A stretch of DNA of 57,531 bases. Origin: Gammaproteobacteria bacterium (GTDB taxonomy: Bacteria > Pseudomonadota > Gammaproteobacteria > JASBUN01). Below the pieces are notes generated by a model. That model was not told the origin of the DNA, made no database searches, and worked only from the letters and a program-made list of their open reading frames with translations. This document shows, piece by piece, positions 1 through 10,587 of this stretch. Each line of letters begins with the position of its first letter. Position 1 is the first letter of the stretch. The DNA is taken from positions 1-57,531 of the forward strand of contig JASBUN010000050.1 in assembly GCA_030147845.1 (NCBI GenBank). The letters are read 5' to 3'. Position numbers and translations under genes: made by a program.

Positions 1-1712
1 GGTAGACGAGCATCTTCGTGGCGACGCTGGCGCGCAACCTCGCTTTGCTGGCGCTCGATATAGCCGGAATACTTGGCTTGCACTTGCACTTGTTCGGCTA
101 CCTGCCCATCCGCAACCGCCGGTCCAGCCGTAGGCAGCGTCATGAGCTGGCGGTAGTCGACGTCGGGTCGGCGCAGCAGGTCAAGCAGGCGCGCTTCGCG
201 CGCGAGCGCCTGGCCGAGCACGCGCTCGGCTTCGGCCGCGGGAACTTGGTCAGGTCGCAGCCAGGTGTCATGCAAGCGTTGTTGTTCGCGTTCGATTGCC
301 TCGCGTTTGGCCTCAAAAGCGCGCCAGCGCGGCTCCTGCACCAAGCCAAGCTGGCGGCCGATCGCGGTCAGACGCAAATCCGCGTTGTCTTCGCGCAGCA
401 GCAGACGATACTCGGCGCGGCTGGTAAACATACGGTAGGGCTCACTGGTGCCGCGCGTAATCAAATCGTCGACCAGGACACCGAGGTAAGCCTGATCACG
501 ACGCGGGCACCACGGCTCGCTACCGCGCACCTGCAGGGCAGCATTGAGGCCAGCCAGCAGGCCTTGCGCCGCGGCTTCTTCGTAGCCGGTGGTACCGTTG
601 ATCTGGCCGGCGAAAAACAGGCCGCCGAGAAAGCGCGTTTCCAACGACGATTTCAGGTCACGCGGATCGAAATAGTCGTATTCAATGGCGTAACCGGGGC
701 GCGTGATATGCGCCTGCTCGAAGCCGCGAATGGAACGCACCAAGGCGTACTGCAGGTCAAACGGCAGACTGGTGGAAATACCATTTGGATAAATTTCGCG
801 TGTACTTAAACCTTCGGGTTCAATAAATATTTGATGTGAACTCTTATCAGCAAAGCGCACCACCTTGTCTTCGATGGAGGGACAATAGCGTGGACCGACA
901 CCCTCGATGACGCCGGTGAACATCGGCGAGCGGTCCAGGCCAGCGCGAATCAGGTCATGGGTACGCGGGTTCGTGTGCGTGATATGACAACTGACTTGGC
1001 GCGGATGCTGTTGCGCCGAACCCATATAGGAGAACACCGGTACGGGGTCGTCCCCGGCTTGTTCCTGCAAGGCGCTGTAGTCGATGCTGCCGCCATCGAT
1101 ACGCGGCGGCGTACCCGTCTTGAGCCGACCGACGCGAAACGGCAGCTCGCGCAAACGCCGCGCCAGCGCGTTGGCAGGCGCGTCGCCGGCACGTCCACCG
1201 TCGTAATTGGACAAGCCAACGTGAATCCGCCCACCTAAAAAGGTGCCCACCGTGAGCACCACGCTACGGGCACGAAACTTTAGGCCCATCTGCGTGACGA
1301 CACCGGTGACGCACTGATTCTCGACCAGCAGATCATCCACGCTTTGCTGGAACAGCTTCAGATTGGGCTGTTGTTCCAGTGCTTGCCGCACGGCCTGTCG
1401 GTACAACACACGATCCGCTTGTGCGCGCGTGGCGCGCACGGCCGGGCCCTTGCGCGCGTTGAGGGTACGAAATTGTATACCGGCCTGATCGGCAGCACTT
1501 GCCATCAGGCCGCCGAGGGCGTCGATTTCCCGCACCAGATGACCTTTGCCGATACCGCCGATAGCCGGATTGCAGCTCATTTGTCCGAGCGTATCGACGC
1601 TGTGGGTCAGCAATAGCGTGCGTGCGCCCATGCGCGCCGCAGCCAGCGCCGCTTCGCTGCCGGCATGGCCACCACCGACCACGATAACGTCAAAATCCTG
1701 CTCAAAGTACAT
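1..1712 (-). CDS. mnmG: tRNA uridine-5-carboxymethylaminomethyl(34) synthesis enzyme MnmG (partial, C-terminus beyond the window start)
   Basis: With MnmE this FAD enzyme installs the carboxymethylaminomethyl group on wobble uridine 34 of certain tRNAs, in the cytoplasm. The reading frame starts at an ATG at 1712 and stays open to base 1, giving about 570 of the usual ~630 residues; the C-terminal end is outside the window. The N-terminus begins [18 protein letters not shown], the dinucleotide-binding GxGxxG fold for FAD, followed by the family signatures SCNPAIGG and [11 protein letters not shown]. No clear Shine-Dalgarno precedes the start, and the next upstream ATG is out of frame. The partner gene mnmE lies 2.2 kb upstream on the same strand, separated by a chemoreceptor gene, which is unusual. 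Identification is secure. Confidence 0.96.
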   Translation of the reverse strand, partial: MYFEQDFDVIVVGGGHAGSEAALAAARMGARTLLLTHSVDTLGQMSCNPAIGGIGKGHLVREIDALGGLMASAADQAGIQFRTLNARKGPAVRATRAQADRVLYRQAVRQALEQQPNLKLFQQSVDDLLVENQCVTGVVTQMGLKFRARSVVLTVGTFLGGRIHVGLSNYDGGRAGDAPANALARRLRELPFRVGRLKTGTPPRIDGGSIDYSALQEQAGDDPVPVFSYMGSAQQHPRQVSCHITHTNPRTHDLIRAGLDRSPMFTGVIEGVGPRYCPSIEDKVVRFADKSSHQIFIEPEGLSTREIYPNGISTSLPFDLQYALVRSIRGFEQAHITRPGYAIEYDYFDPRDLKSSLETRFLGGLFFAGQINGTTGYEEAAAQGLLAGLNAALQVRGSEPWCPRRDQAYLGVLVDDLITRGTSEPYRMFTSRAEYRLLLREDNADLRLTAIGRQLGLVQEPRWRAFEAKREAIEREQQRLHDTWLRPDQVPAAEAERVLGQALAREARLLDLLRRPDVDYRQLMTLPTAGPAVADGQVAEQVQVQAKYSGYIERQQSEVARQRRHEDARL

Positions 1713-1962
1713 AGCCGCGCGAACACCATAAGTCTTTGGGACTGCGTATCTTATACCCAAGCATAGGGGTGGGGGAACGGTGCTGTGAGGCGAGCGGAAA
1801 TTAGCCGGGGGCGGCACCTGGCCCGGGCGGTGCGTGGATCGTGCGCGATGCCGGCCCATACGCGGGTGTCCCGACATCGCCATGCGCGGCCGCGGTCGTA
1901 TCTGCGACGGCAGCGGTTGCGGCCGGCCGATGATTAACGGGCGCGCGCCGGCGCATCGACGT

Positions 1963-3681
1963 TCAGCCGACGGTGAAGCGCGCCACGGCGTTATTGAGCA
2001 CCTGCACGGCTTCCTTGAGTCGGTGCACGGCGTGATTGGAGCGGCGGAGTGAGTCGGCGGTTTCCTGCGCACTCTGATTCAGCTGTCGGATCGAGTCGCT
2101 GATCTGGCCGGCACCCTCGGACTGCGCATGGATACTCTCCTTGACCGACTCGAAGCCCGGCAACATGGTCTGTACCTTGTCGATGATCGCGGTGAGTTGA
2201 GTGCTGACATGCGAGACATTGTCGACGCCCTTGTGGATCTCGCCGGACACTTTTTCCATCGCCATGACACACGCGGAGGTCGATGATTGCATTTCTTTGA
2301 CCATTTGCTCGATGTCCCATGTCGACACCGCGGTCTGGTCGGCAAGCCGCCGGATCTCGGTGGCGACCACGGAAAAACCGCGGCCAAATTCACCCGCCTT
2401 TTCGGCCTCGATGGCGGCATTGAGCGATAGCAGATTGGTCTGGTCAGCGACCTTGGCGATCGTGCTGACCACCATATTAACGTTGGCGGTCTTTTCACTC
2501 AGGGTCTGCAGCTTGCCTGAGATGATATCCACCGCGTTGACCATGGCGCGCATGGACTGCTCCATGGTATCGATACTGTCTTGGCCTTGTTCGGCAGCGC
2601 TGGCGGCAATTTGCATGGCGCCGAAAACCTCGTCCATGCTCGCCACCAGCTCTTTGGATGTAACCGCGATCTCGGTCGCGGAGGCGCTGATCTGGTTCGA
2701 GGTGGCGGCCAATTCGCTGGTAGTGGCCTCCTGTTGCGCGCCGCTGGCAGCAATCTCCGAAGTCGAGTGCGTAACCTGGAAGCCGGATTCACGAACCTCG
2801 GAGATCAATGTATTGAGATTATCGATCATCGCGCGCACTCCGTTGGCGAGCAGATCGACGCGATTTTTACCGTGGAACTCCAGAAACACTTTGGTCAAAT
2901 CGCCCTTCGCCGCGGCCTGCACCACCTCGAGAATAATCTCGATCATTTCGTCCAGATCGGTTTTGGCCTGTTGCTGCTGCAGCATCATTTCCTCGGTCTT
3001 GGCGGCCAGACTGTTACAGGTCTGTGCCAAGTGTCCGATCTCATCGTCCGTGGTTACCTTCAATCTCAGGCTTAGGTCGCCGCTGCCCTCCATTTGCGTG
3101 ATGACACGGTTCATGCGATCCAGTCGGCCGGCAATATTGTGGTGAAGCCAATAGAACAGCGCCACGATCGACAGCGCGATCAGCACGAACAGGGCCCCCA
3201 ATACCACCGCGTTGCGGCCGTTCACATGCGCTTGATCGTTATTGTTCTGCAACAAGATCTGGTGCAGCGTTTCGGCCAGTCGACGCGCCACGTCACGGTT
3301 GCCGGCGGCCGGATCCGAGAGGGCGCGACGAGCCGCATCCCAACGCGCATCGATATCGCTGGGTAAAGGCGCCTCGTCGGCGTAATTCTGTTGCAAGGTT
3401 CGCAGCGCTCGCTCCACTGCCGACAAGACTTGCTGCTGCGCCGGCGCGTCCGACGCCTTTGGCGTTTGCGCGCTACGGTCCAGGGCTACTTGAAGGCCGT
3501 AAACACTTTGCTGCATCAGGCGCGCGACCTCTTGGCCGCGCAGCCCATCGCGGTAGCTGAAATAGCCGGTCGTGACGAAGGTCAGCAGGGTGACCATCAA
3601 CACGCCGCCCGACAATAGAATTCGGCTCCTGATGGAAAGATTATGAATGCGTTGCATGGCGGTGGGTCGGGTCGGGTTCAT
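1963..3681 (-). CDS. Methyl-accepting chemotaxis protein, WspA-like
   Basis: Transmembrane chemoreceptor of 572 residues. A short cytoplasmic start is followed by TM1 (about 20-42), a ~115-residue periplasmic domain, TM2 (about 158-180), a HAMP region (about 182-240) and a long coiled coil. The signalling tip near residues 411-436 reads [20 protein letters not shown]. The spelling [13 protein letters not shown] with nearby [18 protein letters not shown] resembles, from memory, WspA-type receptors that feed surface-sensing/c-di-GMP pathways more than the classical LALNAAIEAARAGE of flagellar receptors. There is no C-terminal CheR-tethering pentapeptide; the protein ends ARFTVG. An internal Met at residue 9 (3657) is an alternative start. 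No other che or wsp gene is in the window, so its partner kinase is unknown. It sits between mnmE and mnmG, genes normally adjacent. The receptor assignment is firm; the WspA subtype is inferred. Confidence 0.92.
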   Translation of the reverse strand: MNPTRPTAMQRIHNLSIRSRILLSGGVLMVTLLTFVTTGYFSYRDGLRGQEVARLMQQSVYGLQVALDRSAQTPKASDAPAQQQVLSAVERALRTLQQNYADEAPLPSDIDARWDAARRALSDPAAGNRDVARRLAETLHQILLQNNNDQAHVNGRNAVVLGALFVLIALSIVALFYWLHHNIAGRLDRMNRVITQMEGSGDLSLRLKVTTDDEIGHLAQTCNSLAAKTEEMMLQQQQAKTDLDEMIEIILEVVQAAAKGDLTKVFLEFHGKNRVDLLANGVRAMIDNLNTLISEVRESGFQVTHSTSEIAASGAQQEATTSELAATSNQISASATEIAVTSKELVASMDEVFGAMQIAASAAEQGQDSIDTMEQSMRAMVNAVDIISGKLQTLSEKTANVNMVVSTIAKVADQTNLLSLNAAIEAEKAGEFGRGFSVVATEIRRLADQTAVSTWDIEQMVKEMQSSTSACVMAMEKVSGEIHKGVDNVSHVSTQLTAIIDKVQTMLPGFESVKESIHAQSEGAGQISDSIRQLNQSAQETADSLRRSNHAVHRLKEAVQVLNNAVARFTVG

Positions 3682-3913
3682 CGGCGGTGTCCTTGCGCGC
3701 CGGCGCCATGGTCGCCAACTGACCGGCCTTGGCGTCGCGGCGTCTTGTTATATAGGTTCACGACATACCTTCCTCGGTGTGCGGCCGGTCGCGGACGTGG
3801 CAGCGTCGATCTTCCCTGGCGTCGTCGTCAGGCGCCCACCGCGCCACGTCTTATCGGGCCGATATCAACCGATTGTATCGACCTGCAAAGTCCGTACTTT
3901 AGCTGCCGAAGGA

Positions 3914-5263
3914 CTATTTGCCGATGCAGAAACTGGAGAAGATGCGCGTCAACAGGTCGTCGTTGGTTACCGCGCCGGTGATTTCACCCAGCGCCTGCTG
4001 GGTCAGACGCAAGTCCTCGGCGGCCAGTTCGCCCGCGCCTTCCGCCAGCCGCTGCACCGCGCTGCGGAGGTATTCATCGGCCTGCCCGAGGGCTGACAGG
4101 TGCCGCCGCCGGGCCAGTACGTCACCGCCCTCGATGGGCTGGAAGCCGGCGCATTGTTTGAGGTGATCGCGCAAGTCTTGGAGGCCGACGCCGGTCAGCG
4201 CGGATAAGCGCAGTTCGGCGCCCAAGGACCCCTGCGTGATGCCGGCCTCGGCACCGCTGAGATCGATCTTGTTGCGAATCAACGTACGGCTGCTGGCGTG
4301 TGGAAGCTGATCCAGTATATCGCGGTCTGCGTCGGTAACACCGATGCCGTCATCGATCACCAGTAAAACGTGATCGGCTTGGCCAACGGCGCGCCAAGCG
4401 CGCTCGACGCCGATTTTCTCGACTTCGTCGGTGGCCGCGCGCAAGCCGGCCGTATCGACGACATGCAACGGCAAGCCATCCAGGCTGATGTGCTCGCGTA
4501 GCACATCGCGCGTGGTTCCGGGGATGTCGGTGACGATAGCGCTATCGCGCCCGGCCAGGGCATTCAACAAGCTCGACTTGCCGGCATTCGGCCGACCGGC
4601 GATGACCAGCGTCATGCCGTCGCGCAGCAAGCTGCCCTGTCGTGCCGAGCGCTGTACTTGAGCAAGCGTTGCGGCCAGCGCGTCGAGGCGCGTGCGCAAA
4701 GTGTGGTCGGCTAAAAAATCGACCTCTTCCTCTGGAAAGTCGATGGCCGCCTCAATATACATACGCAGATGAATGAGGTCTTCGGTCAGGGCATGCACAC
4801 GCCGCGAGAACTCGCCCTGTAAGGAACGCAAGGCCGCCCGCGCGGCCTGTTCGGTGGCGCTGTCGATCAGATCGGCGATGGCTTCGGCTTGCGCCAGGTC
4901 GAGCTTGTCATTGAGAAAGGCGCGTTCGGAAAACTCGCCCGGTCGCGCCGGACGCGCACCCAACTCGACGCAACGGCGCACGAGTAAATCCAGCACCATC
5001 GGACCGCCGTGGGCGTGCAACTCAAGTACATCTTCGCCGGTGAACGAGTGCGGCGCGTCGAAAAACAAGGCCAAGCCGGTATCGATCGGCTCGCCATCGG
5101 CACTGCGGAAGCTGCGATAGAGCGCCTGCCGCGGTAGCGGTACACACCCCAACAAGGCAACGGCCATGTGGCGGGTCGATGCGCCCGATACGCGCACCAC
5201 GCCAATGCCGCCGCGTCCGGGCGGTGTGGCTATGGCGACGATGGTGACGTTGTCCGCGGACAT
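3914..5263 (-). CDS. mnmE: tRNA modification GTPase MnmE (TrmE)
   Basis: GTPase partner of MnmG in wobble-uridine modification. The ~450-residue length is normal. An N-terminal tetrahydrofolate-binding domain ([18 protein letters not shown]) is followed by helical segments. The inserted G domain has a P-loop (GRPNAGKSS) and DTAGLR, and the C-terminus ends in the family FCIGK with its conserved cysteine. I place the start at the ATG at 5263, which gives MSADN and aligns with the family; a GTG at 5275 would add four residues. The gene follows yidC by about 30 bases on the same strand, the usual rpmH-rnpA-yidD-yidC-mnmE order, so co-transcription is likely. No anomalies seen. Confidence 0.97.
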   Translation of the reverse strand: MSADNVTIVAIATPPGRGGIGVVRVSGASTRHMAVALLGCVPLPRQALYRSFRSADGEPIDTGLALFFDAPHSFTGEDVLELHAHGGPMVLDLLVRRCVELGARPARPGEFSERAFLNDKLDLAQAEAIADLIDSATEQAARAALRSLQGEFSRRVHALTEDLIHLRMYIEAAIDFPEEEVDFLADHTLRTRLDALAATLAQVQRSARQGSLLRDGMTLVIAGRPNAGKSSLLNALAGRDSAIVTDIPGTTRDVLREHISLDGLPLHVVDTAGLRAATDEVEKIGVERAWRAVGQADHVLLVIDDGIGVTDADRDILDQLPHASSRTLIRNKIDLSGAEAGITQGSLGAELRLSALTGVGLQDLRDHLKQCAGFQPIEGGDVLARRRHLSALGQADEYLRSAVQRLAEGAGELAAEDLRLTQQALGEITGAVTNDDLLTRIFSSFCIGK

Positions 5264-5293
5264 GGCTAGGACCACGCCGCCGGGCGGCGGCGG

Positions 5294-6964
5294 CTACGAG
5301 CCGCCGGCGGCGATGCGTTTAGTGATCATCCATTGTTGGGCAATGGACAAGGTGTTGTTGACCACCCAGTACAACACCAGGCCGGCCGGGAAGAACAAGA
5401 AAAAGACGGTGAACATGAGCGGCAGCGCCATCATGATCTTTTGTTGCAGCGGGTCCATGGGCGCCGGATTGAGGCGCTGTTGTAAGAACATGGTCACGCC
5501 CATGAGCAACGGCAAGACATAGAAGGGATCCGGCGCCGACAGATCGTGGATCCAAAAAATAAACGGCGCTTGGCGCATTTCGACGCTCTCGAGCAGCACC
5601 CAGTACAAGGCGATAAAAACCGGAATCTGTATCACGATCGGCAGACAGCCGCCGAGCGGATTGATTTTTTCGGTCTTGTACAGCTCCATGAGCGCCTGGT
5701 TCATCTTCTGGCGGTCATCACCGAAACGTTCCTTGAGCGCCTTCATACGCGGCTGCACCTTGCGCATCTTGGCCATGGAACGGTAGCTGGTTTCCGAGAG
5801 CTTGTAGAACGCCAGCTTGATCAGCATGGTCAATAAAATGATGGACCAGCCCCAATTCCCAAATAATTTATGAAACTTCTCCAACAACCAGAACAGCGGC
5901 TTGGAGATGACCGTAAGCAGACCGTAGTCGACGGTCAGCTCCAGCCCGGGGCTCAATTTGGCCAACTGATCTTGCAGCTTCGGACCAACATACAGCTGGC
6001 TGTCGAACTCGTGCTGCGCGCCCGCGGGCACGGTCACGATCGGCGATTTTGCGCCGATGATGTATGAATGGAATGGCTGCGGCGCGTACAACGAGTAGAA
6101 GGTGTTCTTGCTTTTCGGATCGGGAATCCAGGCGCCGACAAAATAATGCTGCAACATTGCCACCCAGCCGCCGGTAACATTCTCGACGTTCAGGTTCTTG
6201 TCTTGCATATCGGAAAAACTGATCTTCTTGTAGCGCTGCTCCGGCGTATAGGTCGCACCGCCCATGTAGGTGTGGATGAACATGGTCGAGCGCGAACCTT
6301 CCGCATATTGGGTGCGCTGTAACTGCCGGTAAAAACTTGCCTTCCACGGTTGGTCGGTGGCGTTGCGCACGGTATAGAACAATTTGATCTCGTAACTGCC
6401 GCGCGTGAAAACGTAGGTTTTGGTGACCACGACGCCTTGCGGGCTGGTCCAGTGCAGATTGACCTTGATGGTCTTGTCGCCGGACGGCAGGCGGTAATCG
6501 GTCTTGTCCGCCGTATAGACACTGGTGTGCGATGGCACCACGAGCTTGGCGTCACGCGGAGCGACGAAGCCGGATTGCGCTACATATAAGCGCGCGCCAT
6601 GGTCGGTCAATATTTGAAACGGCGATTTGTCTTGGTACGAAACCGTGTACTTGGGCAAATCAACTTGGCGTACATCACCACCGACCGTATCGAGTGTGAC
6701 GTCGAGGACGTCGGTATGTACGTGAATGCGTTGCTTGCTGGGCAATTTGTTGGCCGCGCCGCTGACCATCGGGCTGGCGGGCGGCGTCGGCGCCGCGCTC
6801 GGCATATCTTTTGGCGCCGGCGTGGCCGTATTCGGTTGGCTGCTTTGGGTCGTTGGCGTCTGCGCCGTTGTCGGCGTCGGACCGTAGTCTTTTTGCCACG
6901 CTTCAAACAGCAGCAGTCCAACGAAGCTCAGCGCAATGAGGAGAAATAGCCTTTGATTACCCAT
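5294..6964 (-). CDS. yidC: Membrane protein insertase YidC
   Basis: Inner-membrane insertase of 556 residues that folds and inserts membrane proteins alone or with SecYEG. The N-terminal segment (about residues 5-20, [15 protein letters not shown]) is the first transmembrane helix of the Gram-negative form. A Pro/Thr/Ala-rich linker and a large periplasmic domain (roughly 55-340) follow. The conserved C-terminal core of five helices includes [17 protein letters not shown] and ends with a basic tail. It overlaps yidD by eight bases and precedes mnmE. The periplasmic domain and N-terminal helix support a Gram-negative host. Confidence 0.97.
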   Translation of the reverse strand: MGNQRLFLLIALSFVGLLLFEAWQKDYGPTPTTAQTPTTQSSQPNTATPAPKDMPSAAPTPPASPMVSGAANKLPSKQRIHVHTDVLDVTLDTVGGDVRQVDLPKYTVSYQDKSPFQILTDHGARLYVAQSGFVAPRDAKLVVPSHTSVYTADKTDYRLPSGDKTIKVNLHWTSPQGVVVTKTYVFTRGSYEIKLFYTVRNATDQPWKASFYRQLQRTQYAEGSRSTMFIHTYMGGATYTPEQRYKKISFSDMQDKNLNVENVTGGWVAMLQHYFVGAWIPDPKSKNTFYSLYAPQPFHSYIIGAKSPIVTVPAGAQHEFDSQLYVGPKLQDQLAKLSPGLELTVDYGLLTVISKPLFWLLEKFHKLFGNWGWSIILLTMLIKLAFYKLSETSYRSMAKMRKVQPRMKALKERFGDDRQKMNQALMELYKTEKINPLGGCLPIVIQIPVFIALYWVLLESVEMRQAPFIFWIHDLSAPDPFYVLPLLMGVTMFLQQRLNPAPMDPLQQKIMMALPLMFTVFFLFFPAGLVLYWVVNNTLSIAQQWMITKRIAAGGS

Positions 6965-7193
6965 GACCTACTTTCTTGGTTTTCGATGGGACGGGGTCGT
7001 AACCGCCCGGAGCCCAGGGATGACACCGTAGTAACCGGCGTAGAGCCAGCCAACTGCCGGCCATGGCGCCGTGCTGTTCGATCGCGGTTTGCGCGTAGCA
7101 GGAACAGCTGGGATGAAAGCGGCAGTGATTGCCGAGCCACGGACTGATGAGGTAACGATAACCGCCGATCAGCACTAAGAGAATTTTGCGCAT
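6957..7193 (-). CDS. yidD: Membrane protein insertion efficiency factor YidD
   Basis: Small (78 residues) inner-membrane-associated protein that in E. coli improves insertion of YidC substrates. Family signatures are present: [20 protein letters not shown], then YA, then [18 protein letters not shown] chose the ATG at 7193 ([11 protein letters not shown]), which matches the family start, rather than the upstream start at 7214. The gene overlaps both rnpA (7175-7193) and yidC (6957-6964), so the cluster is translationally packed as in other gammaproteobacteria. Confidence 0.95.
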   Translation of the reverse strand: MRKILLVLIGGYRYLISPWLGNHCRFHPSCSCYAQTAIEQHGAMAGSWLALRRLLRCHPWAPGGYDPVPSKTKKVGHG

Positions 7194-7552
7194 CGCGCCA
7201 CCAATGTGGACCAATGCATGGTCAACGACGCCCGCATATCGGCACGCGCGACGTCGCCGATGCGGCTGCGGGCAAGCACGACGATATCCAATCCGACGAG
7301 TTCATCCTGGTGCTGTCGATAGCTTTCGCGTATCACGCGTTTGACACGATTCCTCACCACCGCGCTGCGCGCCATCTTGCGCGAGATTGCCATGCCCAGG
7401 CGCGCGTGGTCGAGTCGGTTAGTGACACCCAGAACGGTAAAACACGCGTCACTGGATTTTACTGCGCGCCTAAACACGCGCTGGAAGTCAGCCGGTCGGG
7501 TAAGCCGTATGGCGCGCGGGAAACGCGCCCCGCCGGTGCCGGCGTTCAACAC
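7175..7552 (-). CDS. rnpA: Ribonuclease P protein component
   Basis: Basic 125-residue protein subunit of RNase P, which binds the catalytic RNA and pre-tRNA leaders. The signature RNxxKRxxRE appears as [10 protein letters not shown], and the N-terminal [12 protein letters not shown] is typical. The apparent start is a GTG at 7552 directly abutting the TGA of rpmH, with a TTG one codon further in; either would work because the family N-terminus is short. The RNA subunit gene rnpB is not in this window. The gene overlaps yidD at its 3' end. Confidence 0.95.
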   Translation of the reverse strand: MLNAGTGGARFPRAIRLTRPADFQRVFRRAVKSSDACFTVLGVTNRLDHARLGMAISRKMARSAVVRNRVKRVIRESYRQHQDELVGLDIVVLARSRIGDVARADMRASLTMHWSTLVARCAKFS

Positions 7553-7687
7553 TCAGGGCGTCAGCTGCGCACGTCCCTTGGCACGCCGCGCTTTGAGCAC
7601 CAGGCGCCCGTTCTTGGTCTTCATGCGAGCCCGAAAGCCGTGTGCACGCTTACGCTTCAAGACACTAGGTTGGAACGTTCTCTTCAT
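7553..7687 (-). CDS. rpmH: 50S ribosomal protein L34
   Basis: A 44-residue, highly basic ribosomal protein beginning [20 protein letters not shown] and ending [13 protein letters not shown], a clear L34 sequence. The frame is open further upstream, but the ATG at 7687 gives the canonical N-terminus. It is the first gene of the leftward rpmH-rnpA-yidD-yidC-mnmE run and is divergent from dnaA, the classical arrangement beside bacterial origins. Confidence 0.97.
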   Translation of the reverse strand: MKRTFQPSVLKRKRAHGFRARMKTKNGRLVLKARRAKGRAQLTP

Positions 7688-7746
7688 GATCGGTATCCAT
7701 CGTGCTGCGTCGCAGGCGCAAAAGTGTGCCCACGCGAAAACCCGGA

Positions 7747-7776
7747 ATGCTACTGGGTCTGCCCTCGCACTGTCAA
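7747..7776 (-). promoter_or_regulatory. Probable sigma-70 promoter of the rpmH operon
   Basis: On the minus strand a perfect TTGACA (7776-7771) is followed after 18 bases by TAGCAT (7752-7747), about 60 bases before the rpmH start. Strong promoters at this place are usual. It was read by eye only. Confidence 0.5.
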
Positions 7777-7793
7777 TACAAGGGCGGTTAATT

Positions 7794-7817
7794 TTATCCA
7801 CGAGCGGGTGTGGATAA
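7794..7817. promoter_or_regulatory. Pair of inverted DnaA boxes upstream of dnaA
   Basis: TTATCCACG (7794-7802, plus) and TGTGGATAA (7809-7817, which is TTATCCACA on the minus strand) face each other six bases apart in the rpmH-dnaA intergenic region, about 70 bases before the dnaA start. One is a perfect consensus box and the other differs in the last base. They could serve dnaA autoregulation or act as a second part of a bipartite origin. Confidence 0.75.
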
Positions 7818-7887
7818 GTGCTCGCATCGGCGCTAGACTGCTGGCTCTCAACGGCACTAAAACGACAACGCCAAAGGTGGTCAAAGG

Positions 7888-9204
7888 GTGTATCCATCAC
7901 TCTGGAATAGATGTCTAAAACGCCTGGAAGGCGAACTCTCCCAAGCGCAGTTCAATACCTGGATCCGCCCCCTACATGCGGTCGAAGATGGTGCGCGGCT
8001 ACGTCTGCTGGCGCCCAATCGCTTCGTCTTGGATCAAGTCCGCAAACAGTTTTTCGAGCTGATTAACACCGCTATTTCGGGCTCGGCCGACGCCGAACCG
8101 CCAACCGTGGTGCTTGAGGTCGGTAGTATGGGCTCGGGCGTCACCGAGCGGATCCGGCATGAGCGCTCCAGCCGGTCGCCCGAACCGAGCAACCTGAATA
8201 CCGCGTTTACCTTTGAGAGTTTTGTCGAAGGCAAATCCAACCAGTTGGCGCGCGCGGCTTCGATACAAGTGGCCGAGAACCCGGGTGGCGCTTATAATCC
8301 ACTATTTATTTACGGTGGGGTCGGCCTTGGTAAAACACACCTGATGCACGCCGTCGGCAATATGCTGCGCCAGCGTAACGCCAACGCTCGTGTGGTCTAT
8401 CTGCACTCCGAACGCTTCGTCGCCGATATGGTCAACGCGTTACAGCATAACGCCATTAGCGACTTCAAACGCCATTATCGTACCGTCGACGCGCTGCTTA
8501 TCGACGATATTCAGTTTTTCGCCCGCAAAGAACGTTCACAAGAAGAATTTTTTCACACATTCAACGCATTGCTTGAGGGCCAACAACAGGTAATCCTGAC
8601 CTGTGACCGCTACCCGAAGGAAGTAAACGGTCTGGAAGAGCGCCTAAAGTCGCGTTTTGGCTGGGGCCTGACGGTCGCTATCGAGCCGCCGGAGTTGGAA
8701 ACCCGGGTGGCCATTCTGAAAGGCAAGGCGGCGCAAACGCAGGTCGAACTAGCGGATGAAGTCGCGTTTTTCATGGCCAAACGCATTCGCTCTAACATCC
8801 GCGAACTTGAGGGTGCCTTGCGCCGCGTGATGGCGCATGCGCGCTTCACTAATCAGTTGATCACGCCGGAATTGGCGAAAGAAGCGCTCAAAGACCTGCT
8901 GGCGTTACAGGATAAGTTGGTTACCATCGAGAACATTCAAAAAACGGTAGCCGAATACTATAAAATCCGGGTGCACGATCTGCTTTCGGCGCGTCGTAGC
9001 CGCTCCATTACGCGGCCACGCCAAGTCGCCATGAGCCTGGCTAAAGAATTGACCAATCACAGTTTACCGGAAATCGGAGATGCCTTTGGCGGTCGCGACC
9101 ACACTACCGTGTTACATGCCTGCCGGAAAGTGGCTGAACTCGCCGAGTTGGACGCGCGGATCAAGGAAGACTACAAAAATCTGTTGAGAATACTAACAAC
9201 ATAA
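7888..9204 (+). CDS. dnaA: Chromosomal replication initiator protein DnaA
   Basis: AAA+ initiator of 438 residues that binds DnaA boxes and unwinds oriC. Domain I begins [21 protein letters not shown]; the linker is short. The AAA+ core has Walker A (GGVGLGKTH) and Walker B (LLIDDIQF), and domain IV has the DnaA-box recognition signature [15 protein letters not shown]. The start is a GTG at 7888; this gives the expected N-terminus and no better ATG exists upstream. It is divergent from rpmH and followed by oriC and dnaN. The two upstream DnaA boxes suggest autoregulation. Confidence 0.98.
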   Translation: MYPSLWNRCLKRLEGELSQAQFNTWIRPLHAVEDGARLRLLAPNRFVLDQVRKQFFELINTAISGSADAEPPTVVLEVGSMGSGVTERIRHERSSRSPEPSNLNTAFTFESFVEGKSNQLARAASIQVAENPGGAYNPLFIYGGVGLGKTHLMHAVGNMLRQRNANARVVYLHSERFVADMVNALQHNAISDFKRHYRTVDALLIDDIQFFARKERSQEEFFHTFNALLEGQQQVILTCDRYPKEVNGLEERLKSRFGWGLTVAIEPPELETRVAILKGKAAQTQVELADEVAFFMAKRIRSNIRELEGALRRVMAHARFTNQLITPELAKEALKDLLALQDKLVTIENIQKTVAEYYKIRVHDLLSARRSRSITRPRQVAMSLAKELTNHSLPEIGDAFGGRDHTTVLHACRKVAELAELDARIKEDYKNLLRILTT

Positions 9205-9424
9205 TGTGGATAACTTGTAGATAACGTTATTAGCGGTGATGATCAGTAAAAAATGCACAGGTTATACACAGTTTGTTTGGCTGCTAAGGCAAGGCTTGTA
9301 CCGCCGACTGTGTTGTGTAAGTATTTGAGTACACATGTATTTTTCGGGCTATCCACAAATGGACTGCTAGGTAGTAATAACAACAAGCTTTAAAATTATT
9401 TAAATACTAATTAATTAAATCTTA
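9205..9424. other. Probable chromosomal replication origin (oriC)
   Basis: The dnaA-dnaN intergenic region carries several DnaA-box-like 9-mers. They are TGTGGATAA at 9205-9213 (perfect, minus strand), TGTAGATAA at 9216-9224 (one mismatch), TTATACACA at 9262-9270 (fits TTATNCACA) and CTATCCACA at 9349-9357 (one mismatch). After the last box comes a run TAG-G-TAG-TAA-TAA (9368-9380) resembling DnaA-trio elements. An AT-rich stretch to 9423 follows, with only a few G/C bases, and is a good candidate unwinding element. Position, boxes and AT-rich tract together support oriC; strand-bias analysis would confirm it. Confidence 0.85.
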
Positions 9425-9444
9425 GGTGCCGGGAAGATTTGACC

Positions 9445-10545
9445 ATGAAATTTAAAGTGCAACGCGAGAACTTATTGAAACCACTACAGCTGGTTAGTGG
9501 CGTAGTCGAACGACGTCAAACCTTGCCCGTGTTGTCAAATTTATTGTTATCCGCTGAAGCCGATAAAATTTCTCTCACTGGCACTGACTTGGAAGTGGAG
9601 TTGGTGGCCGAATTAAAAACCTCCGTGGATGAGGCCGGTGAGATCACGATCCCGGCGCGGAAGTTATTGGATATCTGTCGTACGTTGCCCGAAGGTGCAC
9701 AGCTGGAAATTGTCGTTACAGGCGATAAAGCACAATTAAAGTCTGGCCGTAGCCGGTTCTCGTTATCGACGTTGCCGGCAAGCGAGTTCCCAAGTGTGGA
9801 CGAGATCCACGGAATGCGGCAGTTTGAAATCGGCCAAGGAGAATTGCGCCGATTAATCGAACGCACACACTTTTGCATGGCGCAGCAGGATGTTCGCTAC
9901 TATCTCAACGGCTTGATGTTTGAAATCGAAGGACAGAGCTTGCGCAGCGTCGCTACGGACGGTCATCGTTTGGCGATGAGCGACCTGGTAACGAGTGCAG
10001 ATGTAGGCGAAAACCAGCAAGTCATCGTACCTCGCAAAGGCATACAGGAGTTGGCCAGGCTTTTGGTGGATGACGACGAACGCGTACAGATACACCTCGG
10101 CAACAATCACATTCGGCTACAGTTACCGGGCTTACGGTTCACCTCGAAGCTGATCGATGGGCGCTTTCCGGACTACCAACGGGTGTTGCCGAAAGGTGGT
10201 AACAAGTTGTTGACCGCCGAATGCGCACAGTTGAAGCAGGCCTTGATTCGTACTTCGATTTTATCGAACGAAAAATATCGCGGCGTACGACTACAGCTGG
10301 ACAATGGCCGCTTGCGTATTTTGGCGCATAATCCGGAGCAAGAAGAAGCCGAGGAGGAGCTCGAGGTCGAGTACCAGGGCGACGAGCTTGAAATCGGCTT
10401 TAACGTCACTTATCTGCTCGACGCCATTAACGCCATCGTCGGTGATAAGGTCACTATTTCGCTCAGCGATGCGAATAGCAGTTGTCTGATCCAAGAGCCG
10501 GCCGAAGGCAGCAGCAAATACGTTGTCATGCCAATGCGTCTGTAG
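9445..10545 (+). CDS. dnaN: DNA polymerase III subunit beta (sliding clamp)
   Basis: Ring-shaped processivity clamp of 366 residues, three structurally similar domains. It starts MKFKVQRENLLKPLQLVSGVVERR and ends YVVMPMRL, the conserved C-terminus that lines the peptide-binding pocket. The ATG at 9445 is used; an in-frame TTG at 9439 would add two residues. It lies immediately after oriC and ahead of recF in the standard order. Confidence 0.98.
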   Translation: MKFKVQRENLLKPLQLVSGVVERRQTLPVLSNLLLSAEADKISLTGTDLEVELVAELKTSVDEAGEITIPARKLLDICRTLPEGAQLEIVVTGDKAQLKSGRSRFSLSTLPASEFPSVDEIHGMRQFEIGQGELRRLIERTHFCMAQQDVRYYLNGLMFEIEGQSLRSVATDGHRLAMSDLVTSADVGENQQVIVPRKGIQELARLLVDDDERVQIHLGNNHIRLQLPGLRFTSKLIDGRFPDYQRVLPKGGNKLLTAECAQLKQALIRTSILSNEKYRGVRLQLDNGRLRILAHNPEQEEAEEELEVEYQGDELEIGFNVTYLLDAINAIVGDKVTISLSDANSSCLIQEPAEGSSKYVVMPMRL

Positions 10546-10587
10546 TTGCCGCGTTGGACCCGGCGTGCTTGCCGTATGGGTTGTGCT

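Noticed and set aside
18..809. 263-codon open frame on the plus strand at the window start
   Set aside because: Opposite mnmG, which is open across the whole segment with its FAD and tRNA-binding signatures.
2201..3145. 314-codon open frame antisense to the chemoreceptor
   Set aside because: Low-complexity Ser/Leu-rich translation typical of an antisense shadow of a coiled-coil gene.
7214..7918. 234-codon plus-strand frame across rnpA and rpmH
   Set aside because: It runs antisense to two essential genes and into the dnaA start region.
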